Position numbers and translations under genes: made by a program. DNA of 9,899 bases from an uncultured Eubacterium sp. (lineage in GTDB: Bacteria > Bacillota > Clostridia > Lachnospirales > Lachnospiraceae): positions 1 through 9,899 of the forward strand of contig CAMKHH010000019.1 of the NCBI GenBank assembly GCA_946412445.1. The letters run 5' to 3'. Positions 1-6,782 of the stretch are shown piece by piece (positions within the stretch are counted from its first letter, which is position 1; each line of letters starts with the position of its first letter). The notes under the pieces are model-generated. The model had not been told where the DNA came from. It saw only the letters and a program-made list of their open reading frames with translations, and did no database searches.

Positions 1-320
1 ACCTGGGATTGAAGGAGTCTGGTCTGGATAAATTAATCGAAGCAAGTTACCGAACCCTTGGACTTATGAGTTTTCTGACCGCAGGTGAAGACGAAACAAG
101 GGCATGGACCATAAAAGTCGGAACAAAGGCACCGCAGGCAGCAGGAAAAATCCATACAGATTTCGAAAGGGGCTTTATCAAGGCCGAAGTTGTGAACTAT
201 AAGGATCTCCTGGATTGCGGATCCTATAACGGTGCACGCGAAAAAGGACTGGTGCGAATGGAAGGAAAAGAATACATCGTCAAAGACGGGGATGTTATCC
301 TGTTCCGTTTTAATGTATGA
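1..320 (+). CDS. ychF: Ribosome-binding ATPase YchF, C-terminal part (5' end outside window)
   Basis: This is the 3' end of ychF/OLA1, a P-loop ATPase of the Obg-related family that binds ribosomes and is linked to stress and translation control. The reading frame is open from base 3, so the TTG at 9-11 is an internal Leu codon and not a start. The visible ~105 residues cover the end of the helical region and the TGS domain. The family blocks RAWTIKVGTKAPQAAGKIHT, DFERGFIKAEVV and the ending VKDGDVILFRFNV are easily recognised and match the usual C-terminus exactly. The nucleotide-binding motifs lie upstream of the window. The gene converges on the sugar-transport operon with 115 bases between the stop codons. 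It is housekeeping and shows no sign of functional linkage to the operon. Confidence 0.95.
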   Translation, partial: LGLKESGLDKLIEASYRTLGLMSFLTAGEDETRAWTIKVGTKAPQAAGKIHTDFERGFIKAEVVNYKDLLDCGSYNGAREKGLVRMEGKEYIVKDGDVILFRFNV

Positions 321-332
321 TACCAGGGTTCC

Positions 333-370
333 AAAAACATGCTGTTCCTGCTTGCATGAAACAGCATGTT
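333..370 (-). terminator. Rho-independent terminator of the sugar operon
   Basis: An 11-bp perfect inverted repeat (AACATGCTGTT at 336-346, AACAGCATGTT at 360-370) flanks a 13-base loop. Read on the - strand, the second arm ends in a run of five T (337-333), as expected of an intrinsic terminator 66 bases after the ATPase stop codon. On the + strand no T-run follows, so it should serve ychF less well. The outer GGGTT (326-330) and AACCC (376-380) could extend the pairing. The rest of the gap between the two convergent genes shows only a weak GCCC/GGGC stem (399-411) and nothing else recognisable. Confidence 0.7.
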
Positions 371-435
371 CCCAAAACCCGAAAGATATGAGAAAGCAGC
401 CCGGACAGGGCGGTGCAATCCGTGGGGATTATGAT

Positions 436-1923
436 TTAAACAGCCGCCGCGGCTTTCATGATCAATTCTTCTGTCGCATCTTCCCGGCTTAGTTCTCCGG
501 TTATTTTTCCTTCATGCATCACCAGGATTCTGTCACACAGACATAACAGCTCCGGAAGTTCTGAAGAAACCACAACAATACCAATTCCTTTTGATGCAAT
601 CTCCCGCAGTATCGCATAAACTTCTGCTTTTGCCCCCACATCGATGCCTCTTGTGGGCTCATCGCACAATAAAATTTCGGGGTCGTTTCCGATCCATTTG
701 GCGATTACCACCTTCTGCTGATTACCGCCACTCAAGGTGAGTATTCCGTCGTCAGCTTTTCCAACTTTAATAGAGTATGCTTTTATCATTTTCTGCATGA
801 GTCTGTCTGCTTTTTTTCTGCTCAGAAATCCTTTGGCGGAAATCCGTTCAGGCACCGTAAGCTGTGCATTCTCCTGAATGGACATCGTGGTCACAAGTCC
901 ATCATCCCGGCGATTCTCGGGAATCAGGCTGATTCCGTGCCTGATGGCATCTCTTGGAGATTTGATTTTTACCGCTTTGCCTTTGAGATGAATCTCTCCC
1001 GAATCCAGTTTATCGATGCCGAAGATTGAAGAGAGCACCTCTGTTCTGCCGGCTCCCACAAAGCCGGCCAGCCCCAGGATTTCTCCCTTTCTCAGGCTAA
1101 AACTGATATCATGAAATCTTCTGCCTGAAGTCAGATGTTTCACCGCCATAAGTACCTCATCTGTCGCAAAGGTCTTTCCCCATTCGGACTTGTCAATTTC
1201 ACGCCCTACCATCATGGATATGATGCCGTCGATTGTCACATCAGAAACATTTTTTGTTGCAACAAATTTTCCGTCTTTGAATACGGTCATCCTGTCTCCG
1301 AGTTCCATGACCTCTTCCAGACGATGACTGACATAAAGCACTGTTGTCTGCTGCTCCTTTATCATCTTACGGACTACGTCAAACATAACCTCCCGTTGAT
1401 TATTAGTCAAGGCTGCAGTAGGTTCATCCAGAATCAGAATTTCCGGTCTGGAATACAGGGCTTTGGCAATCTGTATCATGGACTGTTCTGCGATGCTCAA
1501 GTTTCCCAGAAGTTCTGTCGGATCTGCTTTCAGCTGAAACTGGTCCAGCAGTTCCTTTGTCTTTTGATTGATATGCTGCTCGTTCAAAAATACACCCTTG
1601 CATGCTTCACACGAACCCAGAAATATATTATGGGCAATGCTCATATTCAGGCACAGCGGAACCTCTTGATGCACAATCGCAAAGCCAAGTTTTTCAGACT
1701 TTTGCACACTGTTGATTTTTTCCTCATGTCCATGAATCAAAATCGTCCCCTCGGTCGGTTCCAGAACACCACTGCATAAATTGATAAGTGTGGATTTACC
1801 CGCCCCATTTTCTCCGCAGAGGCAATGTACCTCGCCCTTATTTATCTGAAAGGATACATTGTCCAGTGCTACGGTTCCTCCAAAGCGTTTTGTAATATTT
1901 CGAAATTCTATTATAGGTGCCAT
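436..1923 (-). CDS. Simple-sugar ABC importer, double-domain ATPase (RbsA/MglA family)
   Basis: This cytoplasmic ATPase of a CUT2-type sugar importer has 495 residues, the normal RbsA/MglA/XylG length. Domain 1 is complete: Walker A GENGAGKST (37-45), Q-loop Gln86, signature LSIAEQ (142-147), Walker B ILILDEP (162-168), switch His200. Domain 2 is degenerate as usual for the family: the Walker A lysine is Arg (GFVGAGRT, 287-294), the signature LSGGNQQ is intact (397-403), Walker B is LLCDEP (418-423), and Ser453/454 sit where the switch His would be. The ATG at 1923 is preceded by AGAGG, which overlaps the end of the permease gene; only 5 bases separate the two genes, so they are co-transcribed and probably translationally coupled. 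It is the last gene of the operon. The substrate cannot be read from the ATPase, so no rbsA/mglA symbol is assigned. Confidence 0.95.
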   Translation of the reverse strand: MAPIIEFRNITKRFGGTVALDNVSFQINKGEVHCLCGENGAGKSTLINLCSGVLEPTEGTILIHGHEEKINSVQKSEKLGFAIVHQEVPLCLNMSIAHNIFLGSCEACKGVFLNEQHINQKTKELLDQFQLKADPTELLGNLSIAEQSMIQIAKALYSRPEILILDEPTAALTNNQREVMFDVVRKMIKEQQTTVLYVSHRLEEVMELGDRMTVFKDGKFVATKNVSDVTIDGIISMMVGREIDKSEWGKTFATDEVLMAVKHLTSGRRFHDISFSLRKGEILGLAGFVGAGRTEVLSSIFGIDKLDSGEIHLKGKAVKIKSPRDAIRHGISLIPENRRDDGLVTTMSIQENAQLTVPERISAKGFLSRKKADRLMQKMIKAYSIKVGKADDGILTLSGGNQQKVVIAKWIGNDPEILLCDEPTRGIDVGAKAEVYAILREIASKGIGIVVVSSELPELLCLCDRILVMHEGKITGELSREDATEELIMKAAAAV

Positions 1924-1928
1924 GTTTC

Positions 1929-2933
1929 TTACCTCTTAGCATCTTTCCGGTGAATGAGACCATCCACCAAAACTGCCAGTATTACAACTACACCGATAAA
2001 ACCGTCCTGCCAGAATACCGGCACTCCCAGAAGAACCATACCATTTTTTACGATACCCATGATGAGTACACCGATAAAGCTTCCGATTATCGTCCCACGT
2101 CCACCGCTTAAAGCAGCCCCGCCCAGAATAACTGCGGCGATACTGTCCATCTCACGTCCTTCTCCACTGGTGGTAGTAACGGAATTCAAATAAGTAAGTG
2201 CAATGATTGCTGCTACTGCACAACAGACGCCCTGAATAATAAAAGCAATCAGCCGCGTATTTTTTGTGTTGATCCCTGACAGCCTGGCCGCACGCTCATT
2301 CCCTCCTGTGGCATAAACCCGGTTCCCATACACTGTTTTCTTCAATACAATATGAGCGATCACAAACATAATCAGCATAATAAAAATCTGTATCGGCACG
2401 CCATCAATTTTTGCACCGAACAGCCATACCCAGCTGTTTGTCGCAGATTCCGGAAATACACTGACACTGGTTCCTCCGCTGATGGCATAAGCACAGCTCC
2501 GGTATATCTTCATCGTTCCCAGTGTCACGATAAAGGACGGGATTCCAACTCTGGTAACCATAAGACCGTTAAGCATCCCCAGTACGGCTCCAACCAGTAA
2601 AACTGCCAGAAAAGCCAGCGTGGGCGGACACATTTCATATTTAAATAATGTGCCTCCAATCATGGCACATACTGCAAAGGTTGAACCAATGGAAAGATCC
2701 ATATCCCCATTTACAATCAAAAATGTCATACCAATTGCCATAATCCCGATTTCCACACACTGCCGAACCACATTTACAAGATTCGTAGCAGAGAGAAATA
2801 CCGGAGAACAGATACTCATAATAATAAAAATCAGCAGCAGGACAATCAGAACACCAAATTCCCTGGTTCCTGCTAATTTAAATTTCTTTTCCGCTTTTTT
2901 CATCTTTAAAACCCTATCCGCTTTCCTGTGCAC
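1929..2933 (-). CDS. Simple-sugar ABC importer, permease (RbsC family)
   Basis: This integral membrane subunit (334 residues from the GTG start) belongs to the RbsC/MglC/XylH family (BPD_transp_2). A basic N-terminus is followed by hydrophobic segments around 28-43, 60-75, 84-96, 105-124, 181-197, 227-249, 264-275, 284-302 and 311-326. Family hallmarks are GMTFLIVNGDMDLSIGS (68-84), YATGGNERAARLSGINT (207-223) and GGAALSGGRGTIIGSFIG (271-288). The start is uncertain. The GTG at 2933 has GGAGG 12 bases upstream (long spacing), while an ATG at 2903 (11th codon) has only AGGG. Both leave the first membrane span intact. The GTG lies in a hairpin arm described separately. The gene follows the binding-protein gene after 62 bases and precedes the ATPase by 5. 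Confidence 0.93.
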   Translation of the reverse strand: MHRKADRVLKMKKAEKKFKLAGTREFGVLIVLLLIFIIMSICSPVFLSATNLVNVVRQCVEIGIMAIGMTFLIVNGDMDLSIGSTFAVCAMIGGTLFKYEMCPPTLAFLAVLLVGAVLGMLNGLMVTRVGIPSFIVTLGTMKIYRSCAYAISGGTSVSVFPESATNSWVWLFGAKIDGVPIQIFIMLIMFVIAHIVLKKTVYGNRVYATGGNERAARLSGINTKNTRLIAFIIQGVCCAVAAIIALTYLNSVTTTSGEGREMDSIAAVILGGAALSGGRGTIIGSFIGVLIMGIVKNGMVLLGVPVFWQDGFIGVVVILAVLVDGLIHRKDAKR

Positions 2934-2967
2934 TGCCCCCGTTTTCCTCCGTCACCGACGGCAGTGC
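2930..2967 (-). promoter_or_regulatory. Intercistronic hairpin spanning the permease start (alternative stems)
   Basis: GCACTGCC (2930-2937) and GGCAGTGC (2960-2967) form an 8-bp perfect stem with a 22-base loop. In the - strand transcript the 3' arm contains the GTG start of the permease, and the loop carries its GGAGG (2950-2946). A competing stem, CCGTC with GACGG (2957-2961 and 2949-2953, 3-base loop), uses two bases of the first arm and two G of the GGAGG. Either fold would hinder initiation. This suggests that the structure protects the binding-protein message or lowers permease synthesis relative to the binding protein. The structure is visible in the sequence; its role is inferred. 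Confidence 0.5.
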
Positions 2968-2995
2968 CCCCATTTATTCTTAAAAGCTTTCTTTT

Positions 2996-4012
2996 TTATT
3001 CCGCTTCCACGGTATCTACATTAGATGCATCCACAAGCTGAGCTCCCGTGTTGATGTCCAGGAAATTGCAGCCATGTGCCTGGTTCATATAACATTCCAG
3101 AACGGAATAATACCCCTGCATATAAGGATTCTGTCCGCAAGTCACCTGGACGCTTCCTTTTTTAATATGATTCAACATACCCTCTGTCAAATCAAATCCT
3201 CCTGTATATACTTTACCGCTCAGATCATAATCCTCGATAACGCTTCCGATTGCCTCTGAATATACATCCACACCGATAATTGCCTTTACATCTGGATTTG
3301 CCAGGTATGCATTTTCAATCACACTGTATGCATTCGTAAGATCTGTTCCAATATCAATGGTTTCAATCTTCTTAACCTTATCCCCATACTCCCCGGCAGC
3401 TTTGTCAACACCGGCTTCACGTGCTACAAGAGCCGTATCTGTGGGACCGCAGGAGGCGATGATATAGGTTCCTTCCCCGCCCATCTTATCGAAAACATAT
3501 TTTCCCAGATCATAACCTGCTGTCTCATAGTCCTGTCCGATAAATGCAGCTGTTCCGCAGCCCTCTGCATCCATATTAAAGCCTACAACCGGAATACCCT
3601 TGTCTGCAGCCTCCGCTATCACATTGTTAAACCCTGTCGGATCCCATGTAACCGTCGCAATCGCATCTGAACCGGAGGCAATCGTCGTCTCCAAAAGGCT
3701 TACCTGTTCCTGTAAGGAGCTTGCGGTATTTGGCGCTGATACGTTTACTTTGATCCCCAGATCTTCTCCGGCCTGCTTCGCCCCTTCCTGCATCTTCGTA
3801 TAGAAAGATCCATTCAGCGCATGCAATACGACAGACACCTGTATATCCGATGCTTTCTTTGTATCCGCATCTTTCTTTTCATTCGCAGCTTCACTCCCTG
3901 ATGCAGCCACAGATTTGGATTTACTTCCCGTCGATGTCTCAACCTTCCCACATCCGACCATTGCAGCTGCCGTTAACCCACATAGAATCCATGCTAAAAC
4001 CCTTTTTTTCAT
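2996..4012 (-). CDS. Sugar ABC importer substrate-binding lipoprotein (RbsB-like)
   Basis: This is an extracytoplasmic sugar-binding protein of the type 1 periplasmic-binding fold, 338 residues from the ATG at 4012, which has AGGAG 6 bases upstream. An in-frame GTG at 4030 lies before this ribosome binding site and is not the likely start. The N-terminus MKKRVLAWILCGLTAAAMVG-C is a lipoprotein signal with the anchoring Cys at 21, followed by a Ser/Lys/Ala-rich tether to about residue 57. The mature domain begins IQVSVVLHALNGSFY and includes TVTWDPTGFN, GFNMDAEG, FIGQDYETAGY, VAREAG and GGFDLTEG. In a hand alignment to E. coli RbsB, Arg141, Asp215 and Gln235 appear kept (Arg198, Asp274, Gln294), but the ribose-contacting Asp89-Arg90 pair is Asn146-Met147 and Asn190 is Asp249. 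The ligand is therefore probably a sugar other than ribose. It precedes the permease and follows the RbsD-like gene after 41 bases. Confidence 0.92.
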   Translation of the reverse strand: MKKRVLAWILCGLTAAAMVGCGKVETSTGSKSKSVAASGSEAANEKKDADTKKASDIQVSVVLHALNGSFYTKMQEGAKQAGEDLGIKVNVSAPNTASSLQEQVSLLETTIASGSDAIATVTWDPTGFNNVIAEAADKGIPVVGFNMDAEGCGTAAFIGQDYETAGYDLGKYVFDKMGGEGTYIIASCGPTDTALVAREAGVDKAAGEYGDKVKKIETIDIGTDLTNAYSVIENAYLANPDVKAIIGVDVYSEAIGSVIEDYDLSGKVYTGGFDLTEGMLNHIKKGSVQVTCGQNPYMQGYYSVLECYMNQAHGCNFLDINTGAQLVDASNVDTVEAE

Positions 4013-4053
4013 ATTCTTCTCCTTTCGCACCTTTACTCGGTGAATGAATCCAT

Positions 4054-4533
4054 TTAGTTGTCGTAGCCTGCACGCTGTGCATAGTAAGCCGGCGTAATGG
4101 CACCTTCCTTTTCAAACCACTTTTTTGCGTCAATGCCTGCGATAAGCACTACGTTTCCCCATGGCATCAGATTTCCGGTTCTTACAATATACTTGGCCTT
4201 CGGCAGATATTCCGAGAAAAACTCTTCATGGGGCATAGATTCTACCTCCATCGTTTCATAGCGTTTCTTTACCAGCTCCTCGACCTTTTTAAAATGTACC
4301 GGATTATATTTCTTTTGCTCATCGGCAACAACAACCTTTTCAAAAATCATCTCATCCATGATAAGATCCAATACTTCTGCAATCGTAGGAACATCTTCGG
4401 TCAGCGCCAGATCCACCCGCTGTTCGGGCCGTTGAACCGGAACACCAGCGTCTCCTATCACCATAATATCCGTATGTCCCATATCCATAATTGCTTCCAT
4501 CAGCCTTTTATTTAAAATTCCGTGCTTTTTCAT
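4054..4533 (-). CDS. rbsD: RbsD/FucU-family sugar mutarotase, with C-terminal extension
   Basis: RbsD/FucU proteins are cytoplasmic mutarotases that interconvert pyranose and furanose (or alpha and beta) forms of an imported sugar before phosphorylation. The family signature is clear: MGHTD with the catalytic-type His20, IGDAG with Asp28, LTEDVPT (44-50), PHEEF with His102, and RTGNLMPWGNVVLIAG (118-133). Two features are unusual. The position normally held by a sugar-binding Tyr (SPYAN in E. coli RbsD) is Trp125, with Asn127 kept. The protein has 159 residues against 139 in E. coli, because about 25 residues follow the usual VLCAG-type ending, rich in Lys, Trp and Tyr. The ATG overlaps the kinase stop as ATGA. 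The symbol denotes the family; ribose specificity is not supported. Confidence 0.88.
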   Translation of the reverse strand: MKKHGILNKRLMEAIMDMGHTDIMVIGDAGVPVQRPEQRVDLALTEDVPTIAEVLDLIMDEMIFEKVVVADEQKKYNPVHFKKVEELVKKRYETMEVESMPHEEFFSEYLPKAKYIVRTGNLMPWGNVVLIAGIDAKKWFEKEGAITPAYYAQRAGYDN

Positions 4534-4545
4534 CTCACTGCCTCC
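4530..4545 (-). promoter_or_regulatory. ATGA stop/start overlap and ribosome binding site for the mutarotase gene
   Basis: The kinase stop TGA and the mutarotase start ATG share the four bases 4530-4533. A GGAGG (4545-4541) inside the last kinase codons sits 7 bases before the ATG. This is the classic arrangement for translational coupling and supports a stoichiometric kinase-mutarotase pair acting on one sugar. Confidence 0.8.
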
Positions 4546-5459
4546 AATCGTTCTTCTACCTCTTTACGTCTCGGAATAGAATCGATAACTCCATATTTAG
4601 TCACCGAGATTCCTGCCGCCGCATTTCCAAATCTGACGGCCTCCCGAATGCTCTTCCCCTCTGCCAGCGCAACGCAGAACGCACCTGTAAAAGTATCTCC
4701 GGCCCCTGTGGTATCCACAGCCTTTACCGGGATTCCCGGAACTTTTTCACATATTTTGGCATTTCGGATATATGCGCCGCGGGATCCAAGTGTCATCACC
4801 ACATTCTCCACTCCCCTGGCATATAATTTCTCCGCCACCTCTTCATCAGATATCTCATCATCTGCCTCCAGACCCAGGATCTGGCGCGCCTCTGATTCAT
4901 TGGGAATCAAATATGTACAATTTCCCAGCAGCTCATCACTCAGCTTGGAATAAGGTGCCGGATTTAAAACGAAAGGAACCCCCTCCTCCCTGCAGCGTCT
5001 GGCAGCATATTCTACGATGTCCATACTGCACTCAAGCTGCATAAGCAACAACTGGCAGTCCCGAATCACTGGCATCATACATTCCACATCTTTTCTGGAA
5101 TACTCCTTATTGGCTGCAAAGTCAATGACGATTTCATTTTCCCCTTCTTCATTCACAAAAATCAGCCCTACTCCTGTGGATAAACCTTTCAGGCTCTTTC
5201 GGACATGAGAAGCATCTATCTGTTCCTCTTCATACATCTTAAAGGCGTCATCGGCAAAAGAATCATTTCCCACACAGGTGCCATAATATACCCCGGCCCC
5301 CATTCGTGCAACTGCGACCGCCTGATTGGAACCCTTTCCGCCTCCCATCATCTGAAAATCACGTCCCGGTACCGTCTCTCCCGCCTTAGGGAAATGTTTT
5401 CCTACAATTGTCATTCCCACTGCATAACTGCCAATAACAGCTATTTTCTCTTTCTTCAT
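4530..5459 (-). CDS. rbsK: PfkB-family sugar kinase, ribokinase-like, with altered sugar-binding motif
   Basis: This ribokinase-type enzyme would transfer phosphate from ATP to an imported sugar; at 309 residues it matches E. coli RbsK. The PfkB features are intact: GGGKGSNQA (39-47), LMQLE with Glu143, NPAP (166-169), PNESEA (186-191), TLGSRGAY (223-230) and VDTTGAGDTF (248-257) with catalytic base Asp255. The N-terminal sugar-binding motif is not that of ribokinase. E. coli has GSINAD, where Asn14 and Asp16 bind ribose; here it is GSYAVG, putting Ala13 and Gly15 at those sites. Phosphoryl transfer should therefore work while ribose specificity is doubtful. The ATG at 5459 follows the UroD-like stop by 9 bases, with AGGA upstream, and the 3' end overlaps the mutarotase gene. 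The symbol denotes the closest named family, not a proven substrate. Confidence 0.88.
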   Translation of the reverse strand: MKKEKIAVIGSYAVGMTIVGKHFPKAGETVPGRDFQMMGGGKGSNQAVAVARMGAGVYYGTCVGNDSFADDAFKMYEEEQIDASHVRKSLKGLSTGVGLIFVNEEGENEIVIDFAANKEYSRKDVECMMPVIRDCQLLLMQLECSMDIVEYAARRCREEGVPFVLNPAPYSKLSDELLGNCTYLIPNESEARQILGLEADDEISDEEVAEKLYARGVENVVMTLGSRGAYIRNAKICEKVPGIPVKAVDTTGAGDTFTGAFCVALAEGKSIREAVRFGNAAAGISVTKYGVIDSIPRRKEVEERLEAVR

Positions 5460-5468
5460 GCTTATATC

Positions 5469-6704
5469 CTACTTTCTATAGAATTCAGGAACCCCATATT
5501 TTAATGCCGTATCAAACACTGCCAAAATCTTTTCAGGAGAAATCCCAGCCTGAATATTATGAATCTGCGAATACACGAATCCGCCTCCGGGGGCATAACA
5601 TTTTATCATTTCTTTACACTCTGCAATTATTTCGTCAATCGTTCCATGTGTCAGCGTTGTCTGCGTACTGCAGGCTCCGCCCCATATTGTCATCTTGCTG
5701 CCGAACTCCTTTTTAATCTGGTATGGGTCCATGTTGGCACATTCCTTCTGTATCGGATTTAAGATATCATAACCGGATTCGATGATATCCCCGATAATTG
5801 GTGCAATTCCTCCGCAACAATGAAGTGAAATATGGATATCTTTCTTCTTTTTCCTTATGGCCTCGTTAATTCTTGCATGGCGAGGCTTGAAAAATTTACG
5901 ATAGGTTTCCGGAGACAAAAGCATACCTCTTTGCTCTCCAAAATCATCATTGTTCTGAACCACCGTCACATAATCCCCTACAGCTTCCAGATATCGTTCC
6001 ATCATCACTATGTATGCGTCTGTCATCTTATCCAGATAATACTCAATCAGCTCTGGTTCAACGTACAGATTTTCCATAAACGTCTGCATTCCCCAGTCCT
6101 TCCACCCCTTTTCAAAGAGACTTGTACTGGTAGCTCCGGAAATACAGAAGTCTGTATTATCATAGATATCCTTCGCCCTGTTGTGCAGCCACTCCATCTC
6201 ATAATCTGAGATACTGGGTAATTTCAGATTCTTATCAATATCCTCCGGTGTTTCCGCATCTTTCAGCGGATTGTAGCATTCATCAAAATAGAGCCCATCT
6301 TTGGGACGTTTTGCAAGAAGGTGTCCTTCATCGTCAAAAACCCCCAAGGTTCCACCACCAATATCCTTCGGTTTGAATGCCTCTGCCAGCAGACAACTTC
6401 CACCATTTTGTGGCAGTTCACCCGGAACCAGTTTATCAATCGGAATCCCGATAGAAGGTACCAGGCGGGGCAGGATTACAACATCGACTCCCAAACGCCT
6501 CAATATGTCGAAATCTGCATATGCCAAATCCTGTTTTACATCAAAACAGATCGTCTCTTTATCATTTCCCAGATATCTTTTCAGATCCTGATACGCATTC
6601 GCATTAATACCTGTGGATCTTGATGATCCCAAATCAATTGGCACCCGATCCGTTTCCTCATGATTCAATGCCATCAATACTCTTTCACGCGATGTTAATT
6701 CCAT
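5469..6704 (-). CDS. Uroporphyrinogen decarboxylase/MtaA-superfamily metalloprotein of unknown reaction
   Basis: This 411-residue protein has the UroD/cobalamin-methyltransferase fold signature: N-terminal SRERVLMALNHEETDRVPID (5-24), a central region with FGEQRGMLLSPETYRKFFKP (255-274), SLHCCGGIAPII (293-304), MTIWGGACSTQ (338-348) and the C-terminal GGGFVYSQIHNIQ. The H-x-C pair (His295, Cys297) corresponds to the zinc ligands of MtaA/MtbA/CmuA methyltransferases. At the third ligand position the usual PGC-type cysteine appears replaced by His382, as in a large uncharacterised UroD-like subfamily. True heme-pathway HemE is unlikely: it is shorter (about 350 residues), lacks this metal motif, and no heme genes are nearby. 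No corrinoid protein is encoded here, so a complete methyltransferase system is not evident. It is the first structural gene after the two operators; the ATG at 6704 has AGGAG 6 bases upstream. A role in modifying the imported sugar is inference. Confidence 0.88.
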   Translation of the reverse strand: MELTSRERVLMALNHEETDRVPIDLGSSRSTGINANAYQDLKRYLGNDKETICFDVKQDLAYADFDILRRLGVDVVILPRLVPSIGIPIDKLVPGELPQNGGSCLLAEAFKPKDIGGGTLGVFDDEGHLLAKRPKDGLYFDECYNPLKDAETPEDIDKNLKLPSISDYEMEWLHNRAKDIYDNTDFCISGATSTSLFEKGWKDWGMQTFMENLYVEPELIEYYLDKMTDAYIVMMERYLEAVGDYVTVVQNNDDFGEQRGMLLSPETYRKFFKPRHARINEAIRKKKKDIHISLHCCGGIAPIIGDIIESGYDILNPIQKECANMDPYQIKKEFGSKMTIWGGACSTQTTLTHGTIDEIIAECKEMIKCYAPGGGFVYSQIHNIQAGISPEKILAVFDTALKYGVPEFYRK

Positions 6705-6730
6705 ATAATTCTCCTCTCCTTCCTTTATTT

Positions 6731-6745
6731 GGTAAACGTTTAACC
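6731..6745. promoter_or_regulatory. LacI-family operator O1 upstream of the UroD-like gene
   Basis: GGTAAACGTTTAACC contains the palindrome core TAAACGTTTA with the central CG typical of LacI-family sites. It lies 27 bases upstream of the UroD-like start codon, within the probable mRNA leader. Its centre is 22 bp from that of the neighbouring operator, about two helical turns, so both sites face the same side of the DNA. Confidence 0.8.
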
Positions 6746-6746
6746 C

Positions 6747-6777
6747 CGTATAGGTAAACGTTTACCTCTCTGACCAA
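6747..6777 (-). promoter_or_regulatory. Possible promoter for the structural genes
   Basis: On the - strand TTGGTC (6777-6772) and TATACG (6752-6747) could act as -35 and -10 elements, but the spacer is 19 bases and each box is a weak match (3/6 and 4/6). The placement is sensible: O2 would lie in the spacer and O1 just downstream of the start. The two dense operators argue for a promoter here; the exact boxes are uncertain. Confidence 0.3.
6752..6767. promoter_or_regulatory. LacI-family operator O2 (perfect 16-bp palindrome)
   Basis: AGGTAAACGTTTACCT is a perfect palindrome, the most symmetric of the three sites in the window and the likely strongest. It sits between the regulator stop codon (6783) and the UroD-like gene, over the presumed promoter spacer. 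The inner 14 bases match the CcpA cre pattern TGWAANCGNTNWCA at all but the two outermost positions. Confidence 0.85.
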
Positions 6778-6782
6778 AGGAT

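Noticed and set aside
1135..1779. 214-codon open frame on the + strand, antisense to the ATPase gene
   Set aside because: The translation is rich in Cys, His and Phe and without domain character. The opposite strand encodes intact Walker A and signature motifs.
2620..3024. 134-codon open frame on the + strand, antisense to the permease gene
   Set aside because: It lies opposite strongly conserved permease and binding-protein coding sequence, has no recognisable protein family, and is explained as a shadow frame.
4013..4030. GTG at 4030 as the start of the binding-protein gene
   Set aside because: It would place the AGGAG ribosome binding site inside the coding region and add charged residues before a normal lipoprotein signal. 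The ATG at 4012 has ideal spacing.
436..5459. Naming the cluster a true ribose operon (rbsDACBK)
   Set aside because: Gene families match, but ribose-contacting residues differ in the kinase, binding protein and mutarotase, and a UroD-like enzyme is included.
5469..6704. Heme-pathway uroporphyrinogen decarboxylase (hemE)
   Set aside because: The length, the H-x-C metal motif, the HNIQ ending and the sugar-operon context fit the MtaA-like/UroD-like branch. No other heme genes are nearby.
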